Assembly: GCF_001644025.1 (NCBI RefSeq)
Contig: NZ_LUUK01000183.1
Span: 1 to 64,000 of the forward strand
DNA: 64,000 nucleotides
Source: Methylomonas koyamae
Lineage (GTDB): Bacteria; Pseudomonadota; Gammaproteobacteria; Methylococcales; Methylomonadaceae
Direction of reading: 5' to 3'
Under the pieces are notes generated by a model that worked only from the letters and a program-made list of their open reading frames with translations, did no database searches and was not told the DNA's origin. Of the stretch, positions 15,837-24,097 are shown one piece after another; positions within the stretch are counted from its first letter, which is position 1; each line of letters starts with the position of its first letter. The translations under genes were made by a program, and so were the position numbers.

Positions 15837-17498
15837 TCACTTCCCCCAACTATCCCTCAACGTTACCGTCCGGTTAAACACCAATTTCCCCGGCTTACTA
15901 TCGACGCTGTCGGCGCAGAAATAGCCGGTGCGTTCGAATTGGTAACGGGTATCGGGCGTGGCGTTGGCGAGGCTGGCTTCGACGCGGGCGTCTGTCAAGA
16001 CTTCCAGCGAGTCGGGGTTGATGCCGTCGAGGAAATTGTCCAGCGTGTCCGGGTTGGGGTGGCTGAACAGGCGGTCGTAGAGGCGGATTTCCGCCGGCAG
16101 CGCGTGTTGTTCGGAGACCCAGTGAATCACGCCCTTGACCTTGCGCCCTTCCGGGTTCTTGCCTAGCGTGGCCGGGTCGTAGCTGCAACGCAGTTCGACG
16201 ACATTGCCGGCGGCGTCTTTAATGACTTCCTCGCATTTGATCACGTAAGAACCGCGCAAGCGCACTTCGCCGCCGGGCACCAGACGTTTGAAGTCTTTGG
16301 GCGGGTTTTCCATAAAGTCGTCTTGTTCGATCAATATCACTTTGCCGAACGCCACTTCGCGGCTGCCCATTTCCGGTTTTTGCGGGTGGTTGGCGATTTG
16401 GTAAGTCTCGCTCTTGCCGTCTTCCCAGTTAGTGATGACGACGGGCAACGGCCGCAAGACCGCCATCGCCCGTAACGCGTTGTCGTTGAGGTTGTCGCGG
16501 ATGCAGGTCTCCAGAAAGCTCATTTCTATCCAGGAGTTTTTCTTGGTCACGCCGATGCGCTCGCAGAAATCGCGGATCGCTTCCGGCGGTACGCCGGCGC
16601 GGCGCAGGCCGGAGATGGTCGGCATGCGCGGGTCGTCCCAGCCGGTGACGTGTTTTTCGGTGACCAGTTGCAGTAGTTTGCGCTTGCTGACGATGGTGTA
16701 TTCCAGTTGCAGGCGGGCGAACTCGATTTGCTGCGGGTGGCACGGCGTTTTTAGTTCGTCCAAGACCCAGTCGTAGAGCGGGCGGTGGTCTTCGAACTCC
16801 AGCGTGCAGATCGAGTGGGTGATGCCCTCCAGCATATCCGACAAACAGTGGGTGTAGTCGTACATCGGATAGATGCACCAGGCGTCGCCGGTGCGGTGGT
16901 GATGAGCACGGCGGATGCGGTAAATCGCCGGGTCGCGCATATTAATGTTGGGCGAAGCCATGTCGATTTTGGCACGCAGCACGTATTGGCCGTCGGCGAA
17001 CTCGCCGGCGCGCATGCGTTGGAACAGGTCCAGGTTTTCTTCGATAGGGCGGTCGCGGTCCGGGCTAGGCTTACCGGGTTCGGTCAGCGTGCCGCGATCC
17101 AAACGCATTTGTTCCGGCGTGGAACTGTCCACGTAAGCCTGACCTTGCATAATCAATTGCACCGCATAGTCGTACAAGGTCTCGAAATAATCGGAAGCGT
17201 GGTATTTGCCGGCCCATTGGAAGCCCAGCCAAGCCACGTCGCGCTCGATCGATTCCATATATTCGACGCTTTCCTTTTCCGGATTGGTATCGTCGAAACG
17301 CAGATTGCAGGTGCCGTTGTTTTCGGCGGCTAGCGTAAAGTTCAAGCAGATCGATTTGGCGTGGCCGATATGCAGATAGCCATTGGGCTCGGGCGGGAAG
17401 CGGGTGGCGACCCTGCCGTTGTTTTTAGCGGCGGCCAAATCCTCGGCGATGATGTGGCGGATGAAATTCGAAGAAACGGGGCTATCGGTCGCTGACAT
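15837..17498 (-). CDS. glnS: Glutaminyl-tRNA synthetase
   Basis: A 553-residue class I aminoacyl-tRNA synthetase that charges tRNA-Gln. Asn-Gly-Tyr-Leu-His-Ile-Gly-His carries the HIGH signature at residues 43-46, and Val-Ser-Lys-Arg-Lys is the KMSKS equivalent. Asp-Asp-Pro-Arg-Met-Pro-Thr-Ile and the C-terminal beta-barrel anticodon-binding domains are typical of GlnRS. Start at 17498 fits the family N-terminus (Ser-Asn-Phe-Ile-Arg-His-Ile-Ile); the frame stays open upstream to 17666 but that part is unlike the family. The ribosome-binding site is weak. Divergent from rpoH. Confidence 0.97.
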   Translation of the reverse strand: MSATDSPVSSNFIRHIIAEDLAAAKNNGRVATRFPPEPNGYLHIGHAKSICLNFTLAAENNGTCNLRFDDTNPEKESVEYMESIERDVAWLGFQWAGKYHASDYFETLYDYAVQLIMQGQAYVDSSTPEQMRLDRGTLTEPGKPSPDRDRPIEENLDLFQRMRAGEFADGQYVLRAKIDMASPNINMRDPAIYRIRRAHHHRTGDAWCIYPMYDYTHCLSDMLEGITHSICTLEFEDHRPLYDWVLDELKTPCHPQQIEFARLQLEYTIVSKRKLLQLVTEKHVTGWDDPRMPTISGLRRAGVPPEAIRDFCERIGVTKKNSWIEMSFLETCIRDNLNDNALRAMAVLRPLPVVITNWEDGKSETYQIANHPQKPEMGSREVAFGKVILIEQDDFMENPPKDFKRLVPGGEVRLRGSYVIKCEEVIKDAAGNVVELRCSYDPATLGKNPEGRKVKGVIHWVSEQHALPAEIRLYDRLFSHPNPDTLDNFLDGINPDSLEVLTDARVEASLANATPDTRYQFERTGYFCADSVDSKPGKLVFNRTVTLRDSWGK

Positions 17499-17643
17499 GG
17501 AGTAGGAAACGGGAAATTGGATAAAGCCGCAAATTTCGCGGGGTTGAACACTGTCGGCCATTTTAACGAGTTTAAACGGTACTCGCAAAGTGGCCGAACC
17601 GGTCCGGACGCGGCGAATATTCGCCGAAAATGCCGCTAACTTT

Positions 17644-17649
17644 TTGACT
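17644..17649 (+). promoter_or_regulatory. Candidate -35 box upstream of rpoH
   Basis: TTGACT lies 22 bp before the CIRCE operator. No confident -10 is visible: TTATTA or TATTAG at the CIRCE edge would be the partner at about 18-19 bp. The layout would put HrcA directly over the start region. Confidence 0.35.
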
Positions 17650-17670
17650 GAGAAGATTTTTATCAAATTA

Positions 17671-17697
17671 TTAGCACTCTCTGTATTCGAGTGCTAG
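17671..17697 (+). promoter_or_regulatory. CIRCE operator (HrcA site) upstream of rpoH
   Basis: TTAGCACTC (17671-17679), nine spacer bases, then GAGTGCTAG (17689-17697). This matches the CIRCE consensus TTAGCACTC-N9-GAGTGCTAA except for the last base. CIRCE is bound by the heat-shock repressor HrcA, normally at groESL or dnaK. Here it lies about 43 bp upstream of the rpoH start codon, on the rpoH side of the divergent glnS-rpoH spacer. Confidence 0.9.
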
Positions 17698-17739
17698 AAT
17701 TCTGTCAACACATAAACCATCAACGGAGTCTAGGCTGTT

Positions 17740-18591
17740 ATGAATAACTCTTTGGCTTTGCCGATCAACTTGTCGGTCGGGACATTCGATAATTATTTAA
17801 GCGTGATTGCCCGGATGCCCAAATTGAGCGCCGAGCACGAATATGCGTTGGCGGTCCGTTATCGCGACCTCGGCGATCTGGAAGCCGCCAAGGAACTGGT
17901 TATGTCCAATTTACGTTTTGTCGCCCACGTTGCGCGCGGTTATGCCGGTTACGGCTTGCCGATGGCGGACATCGTTCAGGAAGGCAATATCGGTTTGATG
18001 AAAGCGGTCAAACGTTTCGATCCGGATTTGGGCGTGCGGCTGGTGTCGTTCGCGGTGCATTGGATCAAAGCGGAAATCCACGAATACGTGATCAAAAACT
18101 GGCGTATCGTTAAGGTGGCTACCACCAAGGCGCAACGTAAATTGTTCTTCAATTTGCGGAAGCTGAAGAAAGACCTGAGCTACCTGAGCCGCGACGATGC
18201 CGAGGCGATTGCCGAAAATCTGGATGTCGACGTCAAAACCGTTTACGAGATGGAACGCCGTCTGGACGGGAGAGACGTGGGATTGGAGCCCAGCGACGAC
18301 GATAGCGACAACTCGCCGGCGCCGATTGCCTATCTGGAGCAGCAGGGCGCCGATCCGGCCTTACTGTTGGAGACTAGCGATTGGGAACACCGTAAGGAAG
18401 AGCTATTGCTGGACGCAATGGCGGGACTGGACGAGCGCAGCCGCGATATTCTCGCCAGCCGCTGGCTGGTGGAACAAAAAGCCACCTTGCATGAGCTGGC
18501 CGAGCGCTATCAGGTCTCCGCCGAGCGGATACGTCAGCTCGAACAAAACGCGATGAAAAAACTTAAAGCGGCGGTGATGTTGGAAGCTTAA
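17740..18591 (+). CDS. rpoH: RNA polymerase heat-shock sigma factor (sigma-32)
   Basis: 283 residues. Region 2 (about 50-120, with Asp-Ile-Val-Gln-Glu-Gly-Asn-Ile-Gly-Leu), the diagnostic RpoH box Gln-Arg-Lys-Leu-Phe-Phe-Asn-Leu-Arg at 132-140, and region 4 with a helix-turn-helix (about 250-280) are all present. Length and order match RpoH. It directs transcription of chaperone and protease genes on heat or misfolded-protein stress. A CIRCE element sits in its promoter, implying repression by HrcA as well as the usual post-transcriptional control. It is followed by tRNA-Leu. Confidence 0.96.
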   Translation: MNNSLALPINLSVGTFDNYLSVIARMPKLSAEHEYALAVRYRDLGDLEAAKELVMSNLRFVAHVARGYAGYGLPMADIVQEGNIGLMKAVKRFDPDLGVRLVSFAVHWIKAEIHEYVIKNWRIVKVATTKAQRKLFFNLRKLKKDLSYLSRDDAEAIAENLDVDVKTVYEMERRLDGRDVGLEPSDDDSDNSPAPIAYLEQQGADPALLLETSDWEHRKEELLLDAMAGLDERSRDILASRWLVEQKATLHELAERYQVSAERIRQLEQNAMKKLKAAVMLEA

Positions 18592-18726
18592 GGACACGCT
18601 AGGGTTTTCAATGCGACAAGGACGCGCCGCGCTCTAAGTAGGGCGAGGCGAAAATGAAAACTCTAAACCTCGCAATTAAAAAGAGGTTGCGCGGTAATAA
18701 AATTGCAGTATAATGGTTGCTTCTGT

Positions 18727-18811
18727 GCCGGGGTGGTGAAACTGGTAGACGCGCCGGATTCAAAATCCGGTTCCTTCGGGAGTGTCGGTTCGATTCCGAC
18801 CCTCGGTACCA
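18727..18811 (+). tRNA. tRNA-Leu(CAA)
   Basis: An 85-nt class II tRNA with encoded CCA. The anticodon stem CCGGA/TCCGG closes the loop TTCAAAA, giving anticodon CAA (codon UUG). A long variable arm, the GGTTCGATTCC T-arm and the 3' CGGTACCA end are present. The acceptor stem begins with a G-U pair (G1-U72). A Rho-independent terminator follows 33 bp downstream. Confidence 0.95.
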
Positions 18812-18843
18812 CAGATTTATGCACGCAAGTGCAACGAAGTACA

Positions 18844-18879
18844 AAAACCCGCAAGCTGTCTGGCTTAGCGGGTTTTTTA
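18844..18879 (+). terminator. Rho-independent terminator after tRNA-Leu
   Basis: AAACCCGC and GCGGGTTT form the stem around a 16-nt loop, and six T residues follow. It ends the tRNA-Leu transcript. Confidence 0.8.
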
Positions 18880-19342
18880 TTGTCCAGAATACTTCAAGCA
18901 AATGCAGGCGCTTTTACAGCGACAATGCCCGCGAAACTTTCTTCCCCACCGCTTGCGCTGTCCGCAACATCACAAAGCCCGCCGTTTCGAAATTCAATGA
19001 CCGCCCGGAGTCGGCTGAAAGCCGATCGGCAATATCAAGTTGCCGGCTGATTTTGCTATCGCCCGGCCACTGTAAGGACGTAATTTCAACCCGGCAAAAC
19101 ACAATTAACCAGCACACGTAGCCGGTTTTCCAGCCACTGAATGAAAACGCTGGTCAATGGGGTTAAATTACCCTATATTTAATACAGTAATTTTTGACGC
19201 TCATTTTGGCTTTTTTCGGCGGGTTGCCGGCAAAGGCGTCTGGCTTCATCCTGGTTTTTTACAACAAGTCTAAATTTCTCCTGCCCACTCGGACTGGCCG
19301 ACAGTATCAACGGATTTGGGCAAATCGCATTTCATTACTCCA
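18880..19342. other. Intergenic region without a supported gene
   Basis: A weak leftward frame of 67 codons (18914-19117) has no ribosome-binding site and no recognised family. The last 200 bp are AT-richer (short T-runs near 19185-19275) and probably hold the promoter of the gene at 19357. I see no integrase remnant next to the tRNA. Confidence 0.4.
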
Positions 19343-19356
19343 TCAAGGAGGCTCTT

Positions 19357-20481
19357 ATGAATAAGATCAAACACAAACCAAGTCTTGCGGTCGCTTGCCT
19401 GCTGATCGTACCGGGTTTATCGACCCCAACCATCGGCATAGCCGAAACAGGTAATGTGGTGTTATGGAACAAACTGGGGAGTAACGCCGAGGTGACCCAT
19501 AGCGAAGTAGGACCGGATGGCACCCTAATGGGCGGCAATTACGCTTATGAGCCGGGCAAATTCGGCAACGGCTACGTTCGTAAAGGCCTTTGGAACTGGG
19601 TTGAGTTCCCAGGCCAAATTATGCGAAATCTCGCGCAACGCGGCGCGATCTCGATGTGGATCATCCCCAAGGTCACCCAGCCGCAACCCTACAACTACGG
19701 CGTTTTCGGATTGCTTGGTCACCCCTATTCAGGACAAACGGATACTTTTTTTCTCTACTGGGGCGACGGCGTTACCGGCCAGGGTATTTTCGGCGGCATA
19801 GGCTCGGCTGGAATATTGACCCCAAACGAACCCAAACAGTTTGTCGCGCAAATCGGCACGCCGTTCCACGCCGCGATTGCCTGGAATGTCAATGGCATAG
19901 AAGGCGGCAGCGATAGATTGAGAGTTTACCGCGACGGACAACTGATCAGTTCAAGTTCCGCATCATGGAACCCGGCGGCCATTCCCGCCGCGGGCTTTGT
20001 TTTAGGTAGTAGCGCGGAATCCGACGGCAACTCTTACGACAAGTACATCGTCGACAATGTGGTCGCCTACGATTACGCCAAAACCGACTTTTCCGACCGA
20101 TTCATCGAAAATCCGGTGGATTGCCAAGTAGGCGAGCTGCCCGAGCTATCGGCCAACATCAGCAAAAAGTCCGGTACCCAAAGCGCCCGTATCTGGACGA
20201 TTTCGCTCGGTAACGATAGCCGTTGTCCGGCGGAAAACGCCCAAATCGACGCATTGAATCTAACCCAAGTAGCTGGTGCGGCTTGTGCTCCAACGGTGAC
20301 CACGCCAGCCAGTTTCCCATTGGGCGTTGGCAATATCGCCGCCGGCGCGCAGGTGAGCGGTACGGCCAGCATCAACTTCAACGGTTGCCCTAACGTCGCC
20401 AGATTTAAAGTCAGCATTCCGTTTAGCAGTAACGACGGCGAAGTATCCGGATCTAAAACCTTGACCAATCAATTCCGCTAA
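19357..20481 (+). CDS. Secreted LamG/concanavalin-like protein
   Basis: 374 residues with a strong AAGGAGG site eight bases before the ATG. The signal peptide covers about residues 1-30. Residues about 35-250 resemble a LamG/concanavalin-type jelly-roll: an opening Phe-Gly-Asn-Gly-Tyr, Gly-Ala-Ile-Ser-Met-Trp-Ile strand, Arg-Val-Tyr-Arg-Asp-Gly-Gln-Leu-Ile and a closing Tyr-Ile-Val-Asp-Asn-Val-Val strand. The C-terminal 110 residues form a second beta domain with four Cys. LamG folds bind glycans or proteins. It has no sorting tail of its own but is followed 22 bp later by a sorted protein, so they are likely one operon. Confidence 0.7.
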   Translation: MNKIKHKPSLAVACLLIVPGLSTPTIGIAETGNVVLWNKLGSNAEVTHSEVGPDGTLMGGNYAYEPGKFGNGYVRKGLWNWVEFPGQIMRNLAQRGAISMWIIPKVTQPQPYNYGVFGLLGHPYSGQTDTFFLYWGDGVTGQGIFGGIGSAGILTPNEPKQFVAQIGTPFHAAIAWNVNGIEGGSDRLRVYRDGQLISSSSASWNPAAIPAAGFVLGSSAESDGNSYDKYIVDNVVAYDYAKTDFSDRFIENPVDCQVGELPELSANISKKSGTQSARIWTISLGNDSRCPAENAQIDALNLTQVAGAACAPTVTTPASFPLGVGNIAAGAQVSGTASINFNGCPNVARFKVSIPFSSNDGEVSGSKTLTNQFR

Positions 20482-20503
20482 TTGTTAATTCGGAGATATT
20501 CTG

Positions 20504-21070
20504 ATGATGAAACGCATATTCTTGTTAGCCGGCTTGTTATTCATACTGCCAAGCACCCAGGCCTCGACCGCATTCCAATTGGAGCCCGCCAATGGCGCAA
20601 TCGCAGGTTACCGTGGCGATACCGTGGGTTGGGGTTTCCTACTGACCAATACCCAAAACTTTCTGGTCGTGACCGGCGCGGAATTTCAATCCTCAAGCTC
20701 GCCGGGTACCTTTACCGACTTTATCAGCGCACCCGATAATTTCTTCGTCGTAGGGCCGGGCTTTGGCGCCAGTACGGCCTGGGGACAATCGTTCGATGAC
20801 AGCAACCAAACCGGATTGGGCCGCTTTAAAATTGCCGACGATGCCGCTCAAGGGACTAGCTACGGCCAGATCGTACTGACCTACGACTTATTCGCCCGCA
20901 GCCCGTTCAATCCCGCATTCGATCCCGACACCGATACACTGTCCAACGGCAATGTGTTAACGGCAAACGCTTCGATCACCGTCAATACCGTACCGATACC
21001 CGCGGCCTTCTGGTTGTTTGCTTCGGCACTGGCTGGATTAGGGATTTCGCGGCGACCCTACCGCCGTTGA
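20504..21070 (+). CDS. VPxPA-CTERM sorting-domain secreted protein
   Basis: 188 residues with a GGAG site upstream. A signal peptide (residues 1-20) is followed by a beta-rich domain that opens Phe-Gln-Leu-Glu-Pro, as in several PEP-CTERM proteins. The C-terminus has V-P-I-P-A-A-F-W-L-F, a hydrophobic helix and R-R-P-Y-R-R, an exosortase-type sorting signal. It is probably attached to or released at the surface after exosortase processing. Co-transcribed with the LamG-like protein. Ligand unknown. Confidence 0.75.
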   Translation: MMKRIFLLAGLLFILPSTQASTAFQLEPANGAIAGYRGDTVGWGFLLTNTQNFLVVTGAEFQSSSSPGTFTDFISAPDNFFVVGPGFGASTAWGQSFDDSNQTGLGRFKIADDAAQGTSYGQIVLTYDLFARSPFNPAFDPDTDTLSNGNVLTANASITVNTVPIPAAFWLFASALAGLGISRRPYRR

Positions 21071-21090
21071 ACTAAATTAGCCGCTCAGCC

Positions 21091-21126
21091 AACGCCGCCG
21101 CCAAACCCGAGGCGGCGGCTTTCAAA
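21091..21126 (+). terminator. Terminator after the secreted-protein pair
   Basis: GCCGCCGCC and GGCGGCGGC form a nine-pair stem with a short loop, followed by TTTC and then AAAAATTTTT. The U-run is short, so termination may be partial. Confidence 0.6.
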
Positions 21127-21425
21127 AATTTTTCGCCGGTTTTTTGTTATGGGTATGGCTGCGAAAGCCGACATCCAGATGCCGCAGAGAGGGAGTTTGC
21201 CGTCCCTGGCCGAGGATGTCCGCTTCCCGGCGAGCGCGAAGGCCTTACTCCATGTTGATTCGCTAGGATTGGCGGCGGGGCGAAACGAGTCATTGTCGTC
21301 CGCCCCGATAAACTTAATTTAGGCGCGGCGATTAGTCCGCCAAACCCGTTAAGCCAACCGACCCCGACGCGGCATGCACGGCTCACCCGCGCCAGGGTAG
21401 CGCAACACAAACGCGATCCCTTCGG
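21127..21425. other. Intergenic region, nothing recognised
   Basis: About 300 bp between two converging genes. No coding frame with a ribosome-binding site and no clear repeat is visible; several GGCGGGG/CCCCGCC-like pairs near 21274-21306 could form a hairpin. Confidence 0.4.
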
Positions 21426-22046
21426 TCACGGCGCGCAATTGACCACCAATTCGTCGCTGAACTGGCCGACTTCATGGTCTTTTTGCACATACACCGCCGT
21501 ATAGCGACGCAATTCCGGCTTACCCGGTACCAACAGAGCGCGGTTATCGATAAAGTGAGTCTGGGTTTCCCGCGCCAGAAACATGAACTCCGCGTCGTTA
21601 TCGCGCTGGCAGTACAAATTGATGCCGTCGCTGCCGCCCTTCAAAAAACTAAATTCCACAACCCCGCCGGTTTGATCGATCGCTTTCAATACCGGTTTGG
21701 CCTCGGATAAATCCTGAGAGGACTCGCTGCCGATGATGCCCAGCAAATTGCCGATGGCCTGGGTATAGTTGCTCAGCGTTTTAATGCGCCTAGCCAAAAT
21801 CCGGGTATGACCGCCCGACTGAATACAGGCCGCGGTTTTCTCCGCATTGGCATGCTGAGCCGCCGCCGCGCTGATGTTGGAAGCGGCAATTTTGCTGTGC
21901 AAAGCCTCGTTATCGTTGACGATTACCGCAATATCGTCATCGGACAAGCCCAATTTTTCCTTTAATGCGATCAGATTGTCTTTAAAACGATCATGCCAAA
22001 GCAGCAGCTCGCCATCGGAGCGGGGTAAATAATCGGATTTAGCCAT
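21426..22046 (-). CDS. Conserved hypothetical protein
   Basis: 206 residues. The start at 22046 is supported by AAGGAG seven bases upstream. The N-terminus (Lys-Ser-Asp-Tyr-Leu-Pro-Arg-Ser-Asp-Gly-Glu) opens an alpha-helical half (about 10-110) followed by a beta-sandwich-like half (about 115-206), resembling a family of cytoplasmic proteins that pair a helical domain with a fibronectin-III-like domain. There is no signal peptide. Function unknown; it stands alone. Confidence 0.65.
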   Translation of the reverse strand: MAKSDYLPRSDGELLLWHDRFKDNLIALKEKLGLSDDDIAVIVNDNEALHSKIAASNISAAAAQHANAEKTAACIQSGGHTRILARRIKTLSNYTQAIGNLLGIIGSESSQDLSEAKPVLKAIDQTGGVVEFSFLKGGSDGINLYCQRDNDAEFMFLARETQTHFIDNRALLVPGKPELRRYTAVYVQKDHEVGQFSDELVVNCAP

Positions 22047-22361
22047 GGTAAGACTCCTTAAAAAAGGACAGCGCCGGGATTGACCGTTAGCGCGGAGGCT
22101 GGTCAATAGCGGAGAAGTGATGATAAGAAGAGGGGATTTAGACTAGCGAATAAGCTAAGTCTTAGTGGATTGTAGATCAGCTTGCGCATCACTGGGGTGA
22201 GACCAATTGTCGCAGTTCCGCGCCGACCGGCCAGCGGATATAACTAGACGCTATAAGGTTCGGACCGATTTCGGCATCGGCGCTGCCGGCCAAGCCGCGT
22301 TCGCGGCCATCGTTGGCAATCGCGGCGCGTGGATTTCGCCGCACGCTTTCGCCGGTCCGGA

Positions 22362-22592
22362 AAGTCGCGCGGTATTTCGGTTCCACCGCGCCGGAAAATC
22401 AGCCCACCGCACGGTAAATCGAGTCCACCGTACGCTCGGTCGGTTCCACCGCGCATTCCAGGCGTCAGAACGCACGGTCGAGTCGCCCGACCGCGCCATC
22501 GCCGGCTTCCACCGTACGGTTAAAGCGTTCCACCGTACGGTTTACCCGCGCTACCGCGCGGAAAATTCAGCGGTCAGCGCGGACCGGGTAGC
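22362..22592. repeat. Degenerate 21-bp tandem repeat (about 10 units)
   Basis: Consecutive 21-base units begin at 22383, 22404, 22425, 22446, 22467, 22488, 22509, 22530 and 22551, most opening CCACCGYRCGG; weaker units flank them. Units at 22509 and 22530 are nearly identical over their first 13 bases. Because 21 is a multiple of three, an open frame is kept on both strands (for example His-Arg-Thr-Val-x-x-Phe heptads on +). No ribosome-binding site or convincing start supports a gene. The spacer from 22047 to 22887 has no other recognised feature. Confidence 0.75.
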
Positions 22593-22887
22593 CCGTGGCG
22601 CCGCACTCCGGGCGTCTGGGGCGGTATTCGACGATGGCGGCAAGCTAGCCGGGTATCGGCGGAGACGCATGGGCAAGGCCGCTGTGCCGACCGAGCCTGA
22701 CTGGACAGTGGTCGAGTCGGCTGGCTCTATGGATGCGGCCGTCGAGAAAACCGGGGCGATTCCGTGCGGTTCGCAAGCTCACCGGTATCGGCGCCAGCGG
22801 ATGTTGCGAGCAGAGGTAGGGGCGGCAAAATTGCCCACCGTTCGAATCCGCGTGGGCAGAAAACCTTGTCCATCCTAGCCAACGGCG

Positions 22888-23133
22888 CTAACCAAGATCG
22901 TTGGAGCGCTGGGTTAAGCTGGTTGATGTTTTCGCCACTTCCAGCAAATACCGAAGTGCTTTATTCACCGCCTCATCATTCGGAAAAGCCTCTGCAATGT
23001 CCGGGTCAAGGAGTACCACATTGGTTTCTTCCTTAATTCGGTTCGCATACTTGCCGCGCACGATCTCACCGAAATCCGAACGTTGATATTCCGGTCGAAG
23101 CTCATCCGCCGTTTCTGATTTAACCTTCTTCAT
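22888..23133 (-). CDS. Antitoxin of a BrnT-type toxin-antitoxin pair
   Basis: 81 residues from the ATG at 23133 (Met-Lys-Lys-Val-Lys-Ser-Glu-Thr); a longer reading from 23148 adds five residues. It overlaps the end of the toxin gene by 14 bases, the usual toxin-first, antitoxin-second order of brnTA-like modules. The central Val-Arg-Gly-Lys-Tyr-Ala and Phe-Pro-Asn-Asp-Glu-Ala-Val-Asn-Lys-Ala-Leu-Arg stretches recur in the BrnT-associated antitoxin family. It presumably neutralises the toxin and represses the operon. Confidence 0.75.
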   Translation of the reverse strand: MKKVKSETADELRPEYQRSDFGEIVRGKYANRIKEETNVVLLDPDIAEAFPNDEAVNKALRYLLEVAKTSTSLTQRSNDLG

Positions 23134-23392
23134 AAATTTGCCTCTCAATGTTTGTGGCTAGTCGTGCCGATATTATGCGAATTGCAATACCTCTTTCGGT
23201 ATGCGATACCGTGAGCAAACGCCCTTGGGAAGAAATGCCGAATGTAATAAAACGCTCCTCGTCGTTCGAATGATCAGGGTCCTGAGTTGTTGCCGAAAAT
23301 ACATCGCGTAACGCGCTGCTCGCCTCTTCAAAGGTGACGCCATGCTTACGCTGGTTTATTACGGCTTTTTTTGGATCCCATTCAAAATGCAT
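23120..23392 (-). CDS. brnT: BrnT family toxin
   Basis: 90 residues. The N-terminus Phe-Glu-Trp-Asp-Pro-Lys-Lys-Ala-x-x-Asn-x-x-Lys-His-Gly-Val-Thr-Phe-Glu-Glu-Ala is the BrnT signature, and the C-terminus has Ile-Arg-Ile-Ile-Ser-Ala-Arg. BrnT proteins have a RelE-like ribonuclease fold and slow growth under stress when not bound by antitoxin. Overlaps the antitoxin gene. The pair lies at the lower end of a row of small co-oriented genes, consistent with a mobile or cassette region. Confidence 0.88.
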   Translation of the reverse strand: MHFEWDPKKAVINQRKHGVTFEEASSALRDVFSATTQDPDHSNDEERFITFGISSQGRLLTVSHTERGIAIRIISARLATNIERQIYEEG

Positions 23393-23544
23393 ATTCGGTA
23401 ACTTGTGTTGCCATCGCTCGGCGGAATAGCTGGAGCGTTCTGCTTTACGGGTGCATACCCAATTTTTTCAAGCTGTTCCAAGTGCCCGGAACCCATGTTG
23501 CAAATGTGTTTTGAACCGCAGCGACATTGATCGGGCAATTGCAA
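23359..23544 (-). CDS. Doubtful small Cys-rich frame
   Basis: 61 codons starting only from TTG, with a Cys-Arg-Cys-Gly-Ser-Lys-His-Ile-Cys core. It overlaps the toxin start by 34 bases. A different frame from the ATG at 23564 gives about 39 codons. Neither has a clear ribosome-binding site. It is kept because it fills the space between an attC-like site and the toxin gene and may be a cassette with a decayed gene. Confidence 0.25.
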   Translation of the reverse strand: MQLPDQCRCGSKHICNMGSGHLEQLEKIGYAPVKQNAPAIPPSDGNTSYRICILNGIQKKP

Positions 23545-23584
23545 CTTGTCTTGTCGTTGCTCATGTCAATTTTTGTTATTTGAG

Positions 23585-23652
23585 GCCGAACGCTTAGCTC
23601 ACCCGATGGAAATCGCATAGTGGTTATAGTTGGGTGACGTGATTAGTTAGCG
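23585..23652 (-). repeat. attC-like site C (degenerate)
   Basis: On the minus strand a GCTAAC box starts the element at the stop codon of the DUF6228-like gene, GTCACCC pairs with GGGTGAG across about 27 nt, and the element closes at GCGTTCGGC. The order (xYYAAC box, paired arms, GTT end) is that of integron attC sites, but the final box departs from GTTRRRY. Confidence 0.35.
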
Positions 23653-24060
23653 ATCGTTCAACGGAAATACGTGGCTGACATTCTTAAATATTTTCTCAAG
23701 CTGACCAGCCTCCAAACCAAGAATGGCATAAAGCCTAAAATTCCCGGACGGATCAACCATTTCAATTCTCAAAGTAACGTGTCCAAGTGATGTGGTTGTC
23801 GCTGAGAGACTAAGTTCACCGTCAAGCGCTGACCAAACTTTTTCACCTTCCCATCCTTTCCATGATTCCGCCATTTCTTGAAATAGGAGACTAGGTGGAC
23901 CCGAGAGATATGTAGAGGATTGAACTTCGCCAACGAATGGCGCTTCGGTTACCGAGGCAACGAAATCAATTGCATCGCTTGTGCTCCCCGACAAACGAAA
24001 GCTTAGCCTCGTGGCGTCGTCACAAGATTTTATTGAAACTGTTTCCATAATGGGCGCCAA
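23647..24060 (-). CDS. DUF6228-like small protein
   Basis: 137 residues, or 133 from the second Met at 24048; no strong ribosome-binding site settles the start. Motifs fit the DUF6228 type as I know it: Leu-Phe-x-x-Met-Ala-x-x-Trp-x-Gly-Trp-x-Gly in the middle, Gly-His-Val-Thr-Leu-Arg-Ile and a C-terminal Gly-x-Glu-Ala-Gly-Gln-Leu-Glu. Such small beta-rich proteins often occur as immunity or accessory genes. It lies between attC-like sequences in a row of leftward genes. Confidence 0.6.
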   Translation of the reverse strand: MAPIMETVSIKSCDDATRLSFRLSGSTSDAIDFVASVTEAPFVGEVQSSTYLSGPPSLLFQEMAESWKGWEGEKVWSALDGELSLSATTTSLGHVTLRIEMVDPSGNFRLYAILGLEAGQLEKIFKNVSHVFPLNDR

Positions 24061-24097
24061 CGTGAGAAGGTATCCCTGTTGACCGCAGGATTAGCCC
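24049..24097 (-). repeat. attC-like site B (short)
   Basis: Read on the minus strand, GGCTAAT directly follows the stop of the HEPN-like gene, then GGTCAACAGGG and CCTTCTCAC form imperfect arms, ending at ACGTTGGC before the next start. It is shorter than typical attC sites and its ends are imperfect. Confidence 0.3.

Noticed and set aside
18812-19120. Genomic island integrated at tRNA-Leu
   Set aside because: No integrase, no direct repeat of the tRNA end within the visible region and composition like the surroundings.
22362-22592. CRISPR array
   Set aside because: Units are contiguous with no unique spacers.
22207-22878. 223-codon plus-strand frame over the 21-bp repeat
   Set aside because: No ribosome-binding site, Arg-rich composition and equally open frames on the other strand; better explained by the repeat period.
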